Source of the DNA: Onstottus_B sp049273855
GTDB taxonomy: Bacteria > Acidobacteriota > Blastocatellia > UBA7656
DNA: 33,844 nucleotides
Assembly: GCA_049273855.1 (NCBI GenBank)
Contig: JBASRN010000112.1
Location: 1 to 33,844, forward strand
Direction: 5' to 3'
Made by a program: the position numbers and the translations under genes. A model generated the notes under the pieces. That model had not been told where the DNA came from, ran no database searches, and saw nothing but the letters and a program-made list of their open reading frames with translations. The number at the start of each line of letters is the position of its first letter. The stretch's first letter is position 1. This document shows, piece by piece, positions 7,385 through 14,678 of the stretch.

Positions 7385-9421
7385 ATGGCTGTACAAGTTT
7401 CCTATCCGGGAGTCTACATCGAAGAGTTCGCTCCGGGGCCGCCGATCCAGGGCGTGGGTACCAGCACCGCGGCATTCATCGGGCCGGCTGAGCGTGGCGA
7501 CATAAACGAACCGACAAAGGTCACAAGCTGGGACCAGTTCCGCGCCGCTTTCGGCGAGCAGCCGCAGCAAGGGTTCTTCTTATGGTATGCGGTGCGCGCG
7601 TTCTTCCAGAACGGAGGCCAGGTCTGCTACATCGTGCGCGCCAGCAATGGCGCTTATGCGGGTCTCGGGCTGGAGACGCCACCCACGCCCTCGACTGCGC
7701 TGCAGGACCGGGCAGCCAATCCGTCGATCAGAGTGCGGGCGCTTCAGCCTGGTTTGGCGAATCCCGCCAACCCGACGGAGATCGAGATCGCTGAAGCCCA
7801 CCTGCTCCAGGCAGCCAATACGAGCCTGTACCAGATTGCTATCGTTCCTTTCACGGTTACCGCGCGGCGCGAGATCAGATTTACAAACGCGGCGCCGGCG
7901 GGCGCACAGGAAGCCGCGCAATTCAGGCCGGGCGACTTTGTAACACTCGGCCCCTTGGACCCTCGCGTGCAGGTGTTGAGCGTGAACGGAGATCGAATGC
8001 GCATGACCAGCGATTTGAACGCGGCTATTGGTTCAAACGCCAACATCAGACTCGCGGATGCCCCGGTAGGAACCAGGACCATAAGGATCCGATCAACCGT
8101 TCCGGTGTTGCCGGGCTCGCTGGTTCCGGGAACGATCTTGACCGTCGCCGTCCCGGGCGGCGGTCCGCCCGTGCCATCGGACTCCCTGGTGGTTGAGTCG
8201 GTGCAGAGCGAACCTCTCGCCACCGCCGTTCCGATTACTACGTTTCGGGTCACATTCCGTGCGGGACTGGATATTGCGCTGAGTCTCGACCCCGGCGATC
8301 CGGCGACCGTTCAGTCGGAAGAGTTCAATCTCAGTGTATCCAGTAGCGGGGTCACGACGCCGTACAACAACCTGTCGATTGATGCGGCTCATCCACGATA
8401 CTTCGCATCAATCATAAACGGCAGCTCTCAGGCAGTGACCGTCGAGCCCGTCGAGCCACCTCCGCCTACCGAGTTGCCCCTGAGTCTGCCCGACAACACC
8501 GCAGCCCCGGTCGCCCTGATAGGTGGCGCCGACGAGAACCTGGCGCTTATCACCGACCAGGCCTTTATAAACGCGCTCAACGCTCTCCGCGAGGTGGACG
8601 ACGTCAACATCATCGCGATTCCGGACCGCATCACGGCGCCGGTTCACCAGGAAATGATTGCTCACTGTGAGCAGCTTGCGGATCGGTTCGCGGTACTCGA
8701 CGCGTTGCGGCCGGCGCCTAACCAGCCCTTGTTCGGACCGAGCAGCATTGAGGCTCAGCGCTTAGGCGTAGATTCGACCCGCGGGTATGCCGGGCTCTAT
8801 TACCCGTGGTTGCGAGTTGCGCCCGCTACGCCCGGAGCTCCGATACTGGTTCCGCCTTCGGGCCACGTCTGCGGCATCTTCGCTCGAAGCGACAACACTC
8901 GCGGCGTTCACAAGGCGCCCGCAAACGAAATCGTCAATGGCGCGCTCGGCGTGGAACGCACGATGAGCGACATCGATCAGGGCCAGTTGAACCTCCAGGG
9001 TATCAACGTCATCCGTCTATTCCAGACAGGTGGCCGCCCAGTTCTTTGGGGCGCGCGCACGACTGCCACCGATCGCAACTGGCAGTACGTGAACGTCAGG
9101 CGCTTGTTCCTCTTCCTCGAGGAGTCCATCGCTGAAGGAATTCGCTATGCGGTCTTCGAGCCCAACAACCTTCAACTCTGGCAGAAGCTGAAGAGGAGCA
9201 TAACCGACTTCCTCACCAGGGTGTGGCGCGATGGAGGTTTGTTCGGCGCGAAGGCTGAAGATGCGTTCTACGTGCGGATAGACGAAGTGTTGAATCCGTT
9301 CTCGGAGCAAGCACTTGGCCGATTGAACATCGAAATAGGGGTGAGGCCCACGTTCCCGGCCGAGTTCATCGTCGTGCGCATCGGCATTTTCCAGGGTGGT
9401 TCGGAGGTAACTGAGCTTTAG
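7385..9421 (+). CDS. Contractile tail sheath protein
   Basis: Polymerises around the tube and drives injection on contraction. The start at ATG 7385 is set by AGGAGG at 7373-7378, 6 nt upstream, and by the typical N-terminus 'VSYPGVYIEEFAPGPPIQGV'. The product is 678 aa. The N-terminal linker strand and first domain cover about 1-95. A long beta-rich, proline/valine-rich insertion occupies roughly 95-385. The conserved sheath core follows ('DDVNIIAIPD', 'GLYYPWLRV', 'GHVCGIFARSDNTRGVHKAP', 'GINVIRLFQTGG'). The C-terminal domain ends with 'YVRIDEVLNPFSEQALGRLN' and a final strand that takes part in the inter-subunit mesh. Only one sheath gene is present, while Afp/PVC loci carry several paralogues. 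The family is certain. Confidence 0.96.
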   Translation: MAVQVSYPGVYIEEFAPGPPIQGVGTSTAAFIGPAERGDINEPTKVTSWDQFRAAFGEQPQQGFFLWYAVRAFFQNGGQVCYIVRASNGAYAGLGLETPPTPSTALQDRAANPSIRVRALQPGLANPANPTEIEIAEAHLLQAANTSLYQIAIVPFTVTARREIRFTNAAPAGAQEAAQFRPGDFVTLGPLDPRVQVLSVNGDRMRMTSDLNAAIGSNANIRLADAPVGTRTIRIRSTVPVLPGSLVPGTILTVAVPGGGPPVPSDSLVVESVQSEPLATAVPITTFRVTFRAGLDIALSLDPGDPATVQSEEFNLSVSSSGVTTPYNNLSIDAAHPRYFASIINGSSQAVTVEPVEPPPPTELPLSLPDNTAAPVALIGGADENLALITDQAFINALNALREVDDVNIIAIPDRITAPVHQEMIAHCEQLADRFAVLDALRPAPNQPLFGPSSIEAQRLGVDSTRGYAGLYYPWLRVAPATPGAPILVPPSGHVCGIFARSDNTRGVHKAPANEIVNGALGVERTMSDIDQGQLNLQGINVIRLFQTGGRPVLWGARTTATDRNWQYVNVRRLFLFLEESIAEGIRYAVFEPNNLQLWQKLKRSITDFLTRVWRDGGLFGAKAEDAFYVRIDEVLNPFSEQALGRLNIEIGVRPTFPAEFIVVRIGIFQGGSEVTEL

Positions 9422-9484
9422 GCGCGATGCGGCGATAACTGGGTGCGGCGATGATCGTCCTGAAAGCGGAAAAGGAGAGAAACA

Positions 9485-9925
9485 ATGGCTAACGGACAAC
9501 GTGTTGATCCATTCAACAATTTCAATTTCCTGGTCGAGATCGACGGTATAACCCGCGCGGCATTCCAGGAAGCGAGCGGGTTCGACTCGGCGATCGACGT
9601 CGTCGAGCACCGCGAGGGCGGCGAGAACACCACCGTGCGCAAGCTGCCGGGTATGACCAAGTACTCGAACATCTCGCTGAAGTGGGGAACCGCGCCCGAC
9701 ACCGATCTCTACGACTGGCACCGGCAATGGGTAACCGGCGACCCGGCGGCCAACCGGAGGAACGGTTCGATCGTGCTGCTGGACCGGCAAGGCCAGGAGC
9801 AGATCCGGTGGAACTTCTTTAACGCGTGGCCCTCGAAGTGGACCGGACCGAGCTTCAATGCGGAAGGGAACGACGTGGCAATTGAGACGCTCGAGCTGGC
9901 CCACGAAGGGCTCGAACGAGCGTAG
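9485..9925 (+). CDS. Inner tube protein (gp19/Pvc1-like)
   Basis: Protein of 146 aa, the usual length for the Hcp/gp19-fold tube protomer that stacks as hexamers inside the sheath. It has the family N-terminus (DPFNNFNFLVEIDGI), the 'FQEASGFDSAIDVVEHREGG' segment and the conserved 'LPGMTKYSNISLKWG'. The C-terminal 'WPSKWTGPSFNAEGNDVAIE' is followed by 'LELAHEGLERA'. A strong ribosome site, AAGGAGA at 9472-9478, lies 6 nt before the ATG, consistent with high expression. It is the only tube gene in the window; Afp/PVC clusters often have a second (Pvc5) and it may be absent here. Confidence 0.96.
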   Translation: MANGQRVDPFNNFNFLVEIDGITRAAFQEASGFDSAIDVVEHREGGENTTVRKLPGMTKYSNISLKWGTAPDTDLYDWHRQWVTGDPAANRRNGSIVLLDRQGQEQIRWNFFNAWPSKWTGPSFNAEGNDVAIETLELAHEGLERA

Positions 9926-10112
9926 CGTAAGCCGCCGGCTTGCCGGAGTGGAATAGTAGGCAATCGAGTACCTGACGTTCAGACTCAGAGCTCGGCCCAG
10001 GGATTAGAGCGCAGCCTTAAGGCTGAACTCTGAACGGTGGCTGAGTCGAGGCGCGAGCTCTTGGGACACGAACGGTTCACACGCGGATTACGCAAGCCGG
10101 CAGCTTACGCCA
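9922..10112. repeat. Intergenic palindromic repeats between tube and chaperone genes
   Basis: The 200-bp gap after the tube gene carries two inverted copies of one unit. AGCGTAAGCCGCCGGCTTGCC starts near 9922 (21 nt, of which the core GCGTAAGC-CCGGCTTGC is shared), and its near-complement lies at about 10087-10111. Between them a perfect 14-nt palindrome CAGCCTTAAGGCTG sits at 10012-10025, extended by AGAG/CTCT across a 2x2 internal loop (10006-10031). These look like members of the same REP-like class as the repeats upstream of the sheath. They could stabilise the 3' end of the abundant tube mRNA or attenuate downstream expression. Confidence 0.7.
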
Positions 10113-10125
10113 CAAGGAGACGATG

Positions 10126-10491
10126 ATGTTTCAGACGGAGTTCGAGTTCACGTTGCCAATGGGCTACGTTGACCCCGAAGGCAATCTGCATCGCGACGGA
10201 GTGATGCGGCTTGCAACGGCGGCCGACGAGATACTGCCCTTCAAGGACCCGCGCGTACAGGGCAACCAAGCGTACTTGATCGTGATCCTGCTCTCGCGGG
10301 TTATCACCCGGCTCGGTTCGGTGGCGCAAGTTAACCCAAAGATCATCGAGGGCATCTATGCGGCGGACCTGGCTTACCTCCAGGAGTTCTACAACCAGAT
10401 CAACCGCAACGGGAGGCCGTCGGTCGAAGCGCTCTGCCCGAAGTGCGAGCACTCGTTCGAGATGGAGTTAAGCGCGGCGGGGGGGTTCTAG
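10126..10491 (+). CDS. Small tail-assembly chaperone-like protein (first member of a frameshift pair)
   Basis: A protein of 121 aa annotated in other eCIS loci as phage tail assembly protein. It has 'MFQTEFEFTLPMGYVDPEG', 'GVMRLATAADEI', 'NQAYLIVILLSRVITRLG' and 'IYAADLAYLQEFYNQIN', then a CPKC pair near the C-terminus that may be a zinc half-site. It lies directly after the tube gene, as the G-type chaperones of tailed phages lie near the tube and before the tape measure. ATG 10126 is preferred because AAGGAGA at 10114-10120 is then 5 nt away; ATG 10123 is only 2 nt away. The zero-frame stop TAG at 10489-10491 follows four nt after a run of seven G. Confidence 0.82.
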   Translation: MFQTEFEFTLPMGYVDPEGNLHRDGVMRLATAADEILPFKDPRVQGNQAYLIVILLSRVITRLGSVAQVNPKIIEGIYAADLAYLQEFYNQINRNGRPSVEALCPKCEHSFEMELSAAGGF

Positions 10492-10643
10492 GCTACCCCC
10501 TCAAGGCGCTGTACGAGGAGGTAGCCTTCGTGGCCTATCACTTTCACTGGCCGCCCGAAGCAGTCCTCAACCTGGAGCACCCCGAACGGCGGCGCTGGGT
10601 CGAGGAGATCTCCGCGATCAACCAGCGCATCAACGGAGATTGA
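10443..10643 (+). CDS. DUF6760 family reading frame, probably expressed as a -1 frameshift extension
   Basis: The conserved part, 'GYPLKALYEEVAFVAYHFHW' plus 'NLEHPERRRWVEEISAINQR', matches the short DUF6760 proteins of eCIS loci. The frame is open from GTG 10443, but that codon has no ribosome site and lies inside the upstream gene. The residues it would add are just an out-of-frame reading of the chaperone's CPKCEHSF region. There is no ATG/GTG/TTG at the domain boundary. A -1 shift at 10479-10485 instead gives a chaperone-DUF6760 fusion of about 172 residues, joining at '...SAAGG' and 'VLGYPL...'. I regard the fusion as the more likely product, and separate initiation at GTG 10443 as the alternative. 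Confidence 0.75.
   Translation: MRALVRDGVKRGGGVLGYPLKALYEEVAFVAYHFHWPPEAVLNLEHPERRRWVEEISAINQRINGD
10479..10527 (+). promoter_or_regulatory. Probable -1 programmed ribosomal frameshift signal (slippery heptamer plus hairpin)
   Basis: Slippery run GGGGGGG at 10479-10485 lies in the exact zero-frame phase G GGG GGG (X XXY YYZ). The zero-frame stop TAG is at 10489-10491. Four nt downstream begins a hairpin. 10490-10497 (A GGCTACC) pairs with 10520-10527 (GGTAGCC T), 8 bp. After one C-A mismatch, 10499-10502 (CCTC) pairs with 10515-10518 (GAGG), with a 12-nt loop. The DUF6760 frame lies in the -1 phase. This is the same logic as the conserved -1 frameshift in tail-assembly chaperone genes of lambda-like phages. 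Efficiency cannot be judged from sequence. Confidence 0.72.
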
Positions 10644-10674
10644 GCTGGCGGGGGTATCGGAACGGGATGATGCA

Positions 10675-11523
10675 ATGACCAGTCGCAATGGATCCAAACC
10701 AAGGGCTAAACCGGCCGCGCGAGTTTTTACGGGGCCTTCGACGGTGACTGGCGGGCTGGCGCGCTTTCTGCCGGGGACTCGCTGGGTTGAGTGGGTTCGT
10801 GCTCTGGCCGGAACCTGGGGCCGCGGGTTCAAGCGTAGCGACCGGCTGGCCATGGTCCTGATGCGCCCACTCACGGTGACTCGACACCTGCGCGAGCGCT
10901 GGCTGGTGAAGTCTGAGCGCTTCCACCCGCGGATCAACCTGAGTGTGCAAGCCATCCTTCGCGCGAGCGGACCGACGGTGTTTGTGCGGGGCAGCTCGCG
11001 TGACATTGTGCTGGCTGATCGCCGGGCAAGAACTGCCGCGCCTGTCGAGTCGAGGATCGAGGCTTCGGGATACCGCGCTGCCGATCGTGTCCCAGGCTCG
11101 ATTGTCCGAATCGATTCAGCGTCCCCTCTGGAGCGCATCTTCACAAGGAGCGAATCACCGGTGGAGAAGAGAGAGACACATAGCAGCGCGCGGGTCGAGG
11201 CGATCATCGAGAGGCTGACCCGGCAACCGCAGCGAATCGAATCAAAGGTCTTGACTTCGGCTATGACGACGACCCGGTCGGTGAACGCTTATTCGGTCAC
11301 TCAGGCAAAGGCATTGAATGCCGATAGCGCGGAGGCTCAGGCTCGAATCCCGGGCGTCGATGTTTTCTCGCAGCCGAGGATGGACCGCGACCCTGGTTTT
11401 GAACAGAGCCGGTGGCAGCGGAGCGAGCCCGGGATCAGCATCGAGCGAATAACCGACCAGGTGATCCGGCAGCTCGACCGGCGAGTGGTGGCTGCCCGTG
11501 AACGAATGGGGCGCACCTTCTGA
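10675..11523 (+). CDS. Basic, Arg-rich eCIS-associated protein of unknown function
   Basis: A 282-aa protein, strongly basic in its first 120 residues (many Arg, with Trp-rich 'GTRWVEWVRALAGTWGRGFK'). The middle part is Ser/Arg-rich and low-order. The C-terminal segment is helical (ISIERITDQVIRQLDRRV, then ARERMGR) and resembles the conserved tail of small eCIS proteins found at this position in other loci. No catalytic motif, signal peptide or membrane segment is visible. It sits directly after the chaperone/DUF6760 pair and before Pvc7. In phages this slot usually holds the tape measure, and no other tape-measure candidate exists in the window, but the protein lacks the long hydrophobic helices typical of tape measures. 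Real gene: likely. Role: unknown. Confidence 0.7.
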   Translation: MTSRNGSKPRAKPAARVFTGPSTVTGGLARFLPGTRWVEWVRALAGTWGRGFKRSDRLAMVLMRPLTVTRHLRERWLVKSERFHPRINLSVQAILRASGPTVFVRGSSRDIVLADRRARTAAPVESRIEASGYRAADRVPGSIVRIDSASPLERIFTRSESPVEKRETHSSARVEAIIERLTRQPQRIESKVLTSAMTTTRSVNAYSVTQAKALNADSAEAQARIPGVDVFSQPRMDRDPGFEQSRWQRSEPGISIERITDQVIRQLDRRVVAARERMGRTF

Positions 11524-11585
11524 ATGTTTTACGAAGCGCGAAAACGATGACGCATTAAACTGATCGGTCTCCGAGGAGATGGAAC

Positions 11586-12260
11586 ATGGCTTTGGTGAAG
11601 GCTCAAATCACGGTCGAACACACCGGCGAACGGCTAGAGGTGATGTTCAACCCTGAAGAGTACACCCTCAACAAGGATAACAATTTCGCTTCGCAGACGG
11701 TGCCGGGGCTCAGCTCGCCGCTGCTCCAGTTCGTAAACGGCAACCTGCGCACGCTGGAGATGGAGCTGTTCTTTGACACCTATCTCCCAATAACGACCGA
11801 CGGACCGCCCCCCCGCGACGTACGCGAAGAGACCGATCGGATCATCAACCTCATGAAGATCGATTCAGAATTGCACGCGCCTCCGGTGTTGCGTTTCACG
11901 TGGGCTTCGCTCGAGCTCCGCTGCGTATTGGCGCGTGCAAGTCAGAAGTTCCAGCTCTTCCTGGATGACGGCAGACCGGTGAGGGCAAGGCTTTCGTGCA
12001 CCTTCAACGAGTTCATCGACGAGGAACGCGAAGCCAAGGAGGTCAACCGCCAGACGGCCGACTTCAGCAAGGCCCACACGGTGATCGAAGGCGAGACGCT
12101 TGCAAACGTCGCCTTCAAGTTCTACGGCAACCCGCAACTCTGGCGGCCCATTGCGGTCGCAAACCGGCTGGTAGATCCGCGCGAGATCGAGGTTGGCCAG
12201 GTGTTGCGAATACCGGCGCTTCCCTTCACTGACCGCGAGACTGGTGAGGTGACCGTGTAG
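11586..12260 (+). CDS. LysM-containing baseplate/tube-adaptor protein (Pvc7/gp53-like)
   Basis: A 224-aa protein. Residues 1-about 150 follow the eCIS tube-connecting family ('MFNPEEYTLNKDNNFASQ', 'LRTLEMELFFDTY', 'VRARLSCTFNEF'). Residues about 165-215 form a LysM fold ('HTVIEGETLANVAFKFYG', 'QLWRPIAVAN', 'GQVLRIPAL'). In Afp/PVC structures this protein joins the tube initiator to the baseplate hub, and the LysM fold acts as a structural module without peptidoglycan-hydrolysing activity. GAGGAG at 11573-11578, 7 nt upstream, supports ATG 11586. Confidence 0.92.
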   Translation: MALVKAQITVEHTGERLEVMFNPEEYTLNKDNNFASQTVPGLSSPLLQFVNGNLRTLEMELFFDTYLPITTDGPPPRDVREETDRIINLMKIDSELHAPPVLRFTWASLELRCVLARASQKFQLFLDDGRPVRARLSCTFNEFIDEEREAKEVNRQTADFSKAHTVIEGETLANVAFKFYGNPQLWRPIAVANRLVDPREIEVGQVLRIPALPFTDRETGEVTV

Positions 12261-12385
12261 GAGCGATCGGCACAGAAAGGCAAAAGAGGCAAAAAGAGCG
12301 GTCTGGCGGAGACAACAAAGGTCCAGCCAAACCGCCAGGTTGAGAGGAACAGCCGAATAGACGGACCCAAACGAAGAGAGATGAG

Positions 12386-13603
12386 ATGGCCCAGTTTCCG
12401 ACATACGCACCGGAGTTCAAGGTCGAGCTAAACGGCGACCCGATACCTGCTGCGCTGCGCGGCGCGATGAGCAGCATCACGTATCAGGATGGCATCCAGG
12501 GCGCCGATCGGGTCGATGTGACCTTTGCCAATCCCGCGCTGCGCTGGCTGGATCATCCGCTGCTGCAGGTGGACAACGGCTTCAAGCTCTCGATCGGCTA
12601 CGCGCCTGACCCACTCGAAGAGGTCTTTGTCGGCGAGATCACCGGAGTAGAGCCGTCGTTCCCAAGCGGAGGCATACCGACGATCAAGGTGACTGCTCAG
12701 GACTTCCTGCAAAGACTGACTCGCGGAACCAAGGACCGGGCTTTTCGAATCAGCATCCCGTCGATTGGGAACTTCCCTCTCCCCGATCCCGCGGTTGCCG
12801 CGCTGGTGAGCGCTACAAACCTGTTGATCCCCGACCTCGACCCGGTTGGCGGCGCGCTGTCGACGCTGATGACGCTGGCGGCTTACATAACGACTCCGCA
12901 GGGCGCGCAGCTTCCCATCAGACGGCAAGAGAGCACCAGCGACTTTGACTTTCTCTCGGAGATCTCAAAGGTGAATGGCTGGGAGATGTACATCGATCAC
13001 ACGGCCCAGCCGCGGGGCTACCGGTTGAAGTTCAAGTTCTTGATTCAGGACTATTCGGCGAGTCTGACGCTCAAATGGGGAGAGTCGCTGATGGATTTCA
13101 CCCCGCGGCTTACGACGGTGGGCGACCTGTTCGGAATAACCGCAAGGGTCTGGGTCGCAACGATCAAGACCGAGTTCGTGATCGTGGTTGGCTGGGACTT
13201 CGATCGGGCCGCGTTCAACCTGCAGATTTATCCGAACCTGATCGGCGACATAGACGACGTTTTAGGACCGGCCGCGGGCGGGAAAACGTTGTCGATCAAG
13301 CCGACCGGGTTCCCGACCGCGCTTCAGGAGATCCTGAGCGAGCTTCTCCCGAGACTCAATAACCGCCTGACCGGCTCTGGCAGCTCGATTGGAGACCCGC
13401 GCATCAAGGCTGGCGCCGTGATCGATCTGGAAGGGCTGGGCGACCAGTTTAGCGGACTGTACCGCATTACGTCGGCGACGCACACGCTCGACAGCTCGGG
13501 GTACAGGACAAGCTTCGATGTCAGAAAGGAAGTGTGGTTCGGCTCGATCCCGTTGCCCAAGGGAGTGCCCGGAGTACGCGTGCAAGGTGCGCGCGCCTTT
13601 TGA
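12386..13603 (+). CDS. Baseplate hub protein, phage late-control gpD / VgrG N-terminal-like
   Basis: A 405-aa protein homologous to phage gpD and the N-terminal (gp27-like) part of VgrG, which forms the trimeric hub that links tube and spike. Supporting signs are 'FKVELNGDPIPAALRGAMSSI', 'VTFANPALRWLDHPL' and 'GFKLSIGYAPDPLEEVFVGEI'. Further on are 'SDFDFLSEISKVNGWEMYID' and the late strand 'SGLYRITSATHTLDSSGYRT'. In many eCIS, hub and spike are one Pvc8 chain. Here the OB-fold/needle part is the separate next gene, 14 nt downstream. The ribosome site before ATG 12386 is weak (AGAGAG). Confidence 0.92.
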   Translation: MAQFPTYAPEFKVELNGDPIPAALRGAMSSITYQDGIQGADRVDVTFANPALRWLDHPLLQVDNGFKLSIGYAPDPLEEVFVGEITGVEPSFPSGGIPTIKVTAQDFLQRLTRGTKDRAFRISIPSIGNFPLPDPAVAALVSATNLLIPDLDPVGGALSTLMTLAAYITTPQGAQLPIRRQESTSDFDFLSEISKVNGWEMYIDHTAQPRGYRLKFKFLIQDYSASLTLKWGESLMDFTPRLTTVGDLFGITARVWVATIKTEFVIVVGWDFDRAAFNLQIYPNLIGDIDDVLGPAAGGKTLSIKPTGFPTALQEILSELLPRLNNRLTGSGSSIGDPRIKAGAVIDLEGLGDQFSGLYRITSATHTLDSSGYRTSFDVRKEVWFGSIPLPKGVPGVRVQGARAF

Positions 13604-13617
13604 AACGGAGTAAGCAA

Positions 13618-14298
13618 ATGCCAAATCAGTTTCTCGAGTTTGTGGCCGGCAACAGAAGGGGAAGCATGTCTGGAGACGGAAGCCCCGAAAACGGGTACTC
13701 GATCTCGCTTGGCAAAGTAGAGAACAACATCGATTTTGTCAGTGAAGGACGAGTCACCGTGCGACTGCCGGGTCTTCCCGCCTTTCCTGTGTTCGCCAGG
13801 CTTTGCGCGACCGGTGGAGGAGGAGGGCGCGGGTTTCTCTGGGTGCCTGAGGTAGACGACGAGGTATTAGTAGCTTTCAACAAGAACGACGAACGCGACG
13901 CTTATGTCCTCGGCGGACTGTGGAGCACGATCGACCGGCCGCCGCTTATCTTGCCGACCGATTTCATCATCAAGCGAGTGATCAAGACCGGCAAGAAGGG
14001 CGGCGTCGGGCATGAGATCGAATTCGATGACCTGCTGCAGTCGATCAAGATCACGTCGAGCACTCAGCAAAAGGTCACCATTGATCCGACGATGATCGAG
14101 CTCTCGACGACCGGCGGGAGCGTCAGCGTGAAATTGGACCTGACTAGTCAGACGGTGTCGATAACCGCGCCGGTGAAAATCGAGTTGAAGGCAACCGAGA
14201 TCAGCCTTCAGGGCGCGACGGTAGATATCGAAGGAGGACAGGTGAATATTCAGGCCGGCACGTGCAGCATTCAAGGCGGCCTGGTGAAGATCAACTAG
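13618..14298 (+). CDS. Spike protein, baseplate assembly protein V-like (gp5/VgrG OB-fold plus beta-needle)
   Basis: Start at ATG 13618, with GGAG 7 nt upstream at 13607-13610; the longer in-frame reading from 13534 overlaps the hub gene. The product is 226 aa. Residues about 25-110 form the OB-fold ('GRVTVRLPGLPAFPVFARLC', 'GFLWVPEVDDEVLVAFNKND', 'DAYVLGGLW'). The C-terminal half turns into regular short beta repeats ('VSITAPVKIELKATEISLQG', 'VDIEGGQVNIQAGTCSIQGG'), as expected for a trimeric beta-helical needle. It forms the membrane-piercing spike together with the PAAR tip encoded next. Confidence 0.93.
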   Translation: MPNQFLEFVAGNRRGSMSGDGSPENGYSISLGKVENNIDFVSEGRVTVRLPGLPAFPVFARLCATGGGGGRGFLWVPEVDDEVLVAFNKNDERDAYVLGGLWSTIDRPPLILPTDFIIKRVIKTGKKGGVGHEIEFDDLLQSIKITSSTQQKVTIDPTMIELSTTGGSVSVKLDLTSQTVSITAPVKIELKATEISLQGATVDIEGGQVNIQAGTCSIQGGLVKIN

Positions 14299-14325
14299 TT
14301 TCTGGTTTCTGGTTTCTTGTTTCTT
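14298..14325. repeat. Four tandem 7-nt repeats (GTTTCTG/GTTTCTT)
   Basis: Immediately after the spike gene stop, GTTTCTG occurs twice and GTTTCTT twice in tandem. The 94-bp gap also holds a partly complementary AAACAAGAA tract at 14342-14350 that could pair with the TTCTTGTTT part, so a weak hairpin is possible. Function is unknown; the tract could simply be a slippage-prone microsatellite. Confidence 0.6.
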
Positions 14326-14392
14326 GTTGGACGCGAACCGCAAAACAAGAACGAAGCCGGAGGCCGACGATTGAAAGTGAAACGGAGCTTTT

Positions 14393-14674
14393 ATGCCGCC
14401 AGCAGCTAGAGTGACGGATCCAACCGGCCATCCCGGGTTTATCTCCGGACCCGGAGTGCCAAACGTATTGATCGGCGGATTGCCAGCGGCGGTGGTGGGC
14501 GACCTGCATACCTGCGCGATGCCGCCGCCCGCAGGTCCGCATCCGCCCTCGCCGATCACCAAAGGTAGCGCGACCGTGCTGATCGGGGGGAGGCCAGCGG
14601 CGCGAGTGGGCGACCTCGCCGGCTGTGGCGCGCCGATAGTGCTGGGGATGTTTTTGGTTGAGATTGGAGGCTAG
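14393..14674 (+). CDS. PAAR-repeat spike tip protein
   Basis: A 93-aa protein with PAAR signatures: 'MPPAARVTDPTGHPGFISG' and two copies of VLIGGxPAAxVGDL (around residues 21-36 and 60-76). Each copy is followed by a Cys or His cluster that can bind the structural metal at the cone apex. PAAR proteins sharpen the spike and can carry effectors; this one has no extension domain. GGAG at 14384-14387, 5 nt before the ATG, is a good ribosome site. It overlaps the upstream extension of the gp25 frame, which is why the later GTG start is preferred there. Confidence 0.96.
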   Translation: MPPAARVTDPTGHPGFISGPGVPNVLIGGLPAAVVGDLHTCAMPPPAGPHPPSPITKGSATVLIGGRPAARVGDLAGCGAPIVLGMFLVEIGG

Positions 14675-14678
14675 AGTA

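Noticed and set aside
14298..14350. Tandem 7-mers after the spike gene as a terminator or CRISPR-like array
   Set aside because: Only four 7-nt units with no spacers, and the potential hairpin is short and without a U-tract.
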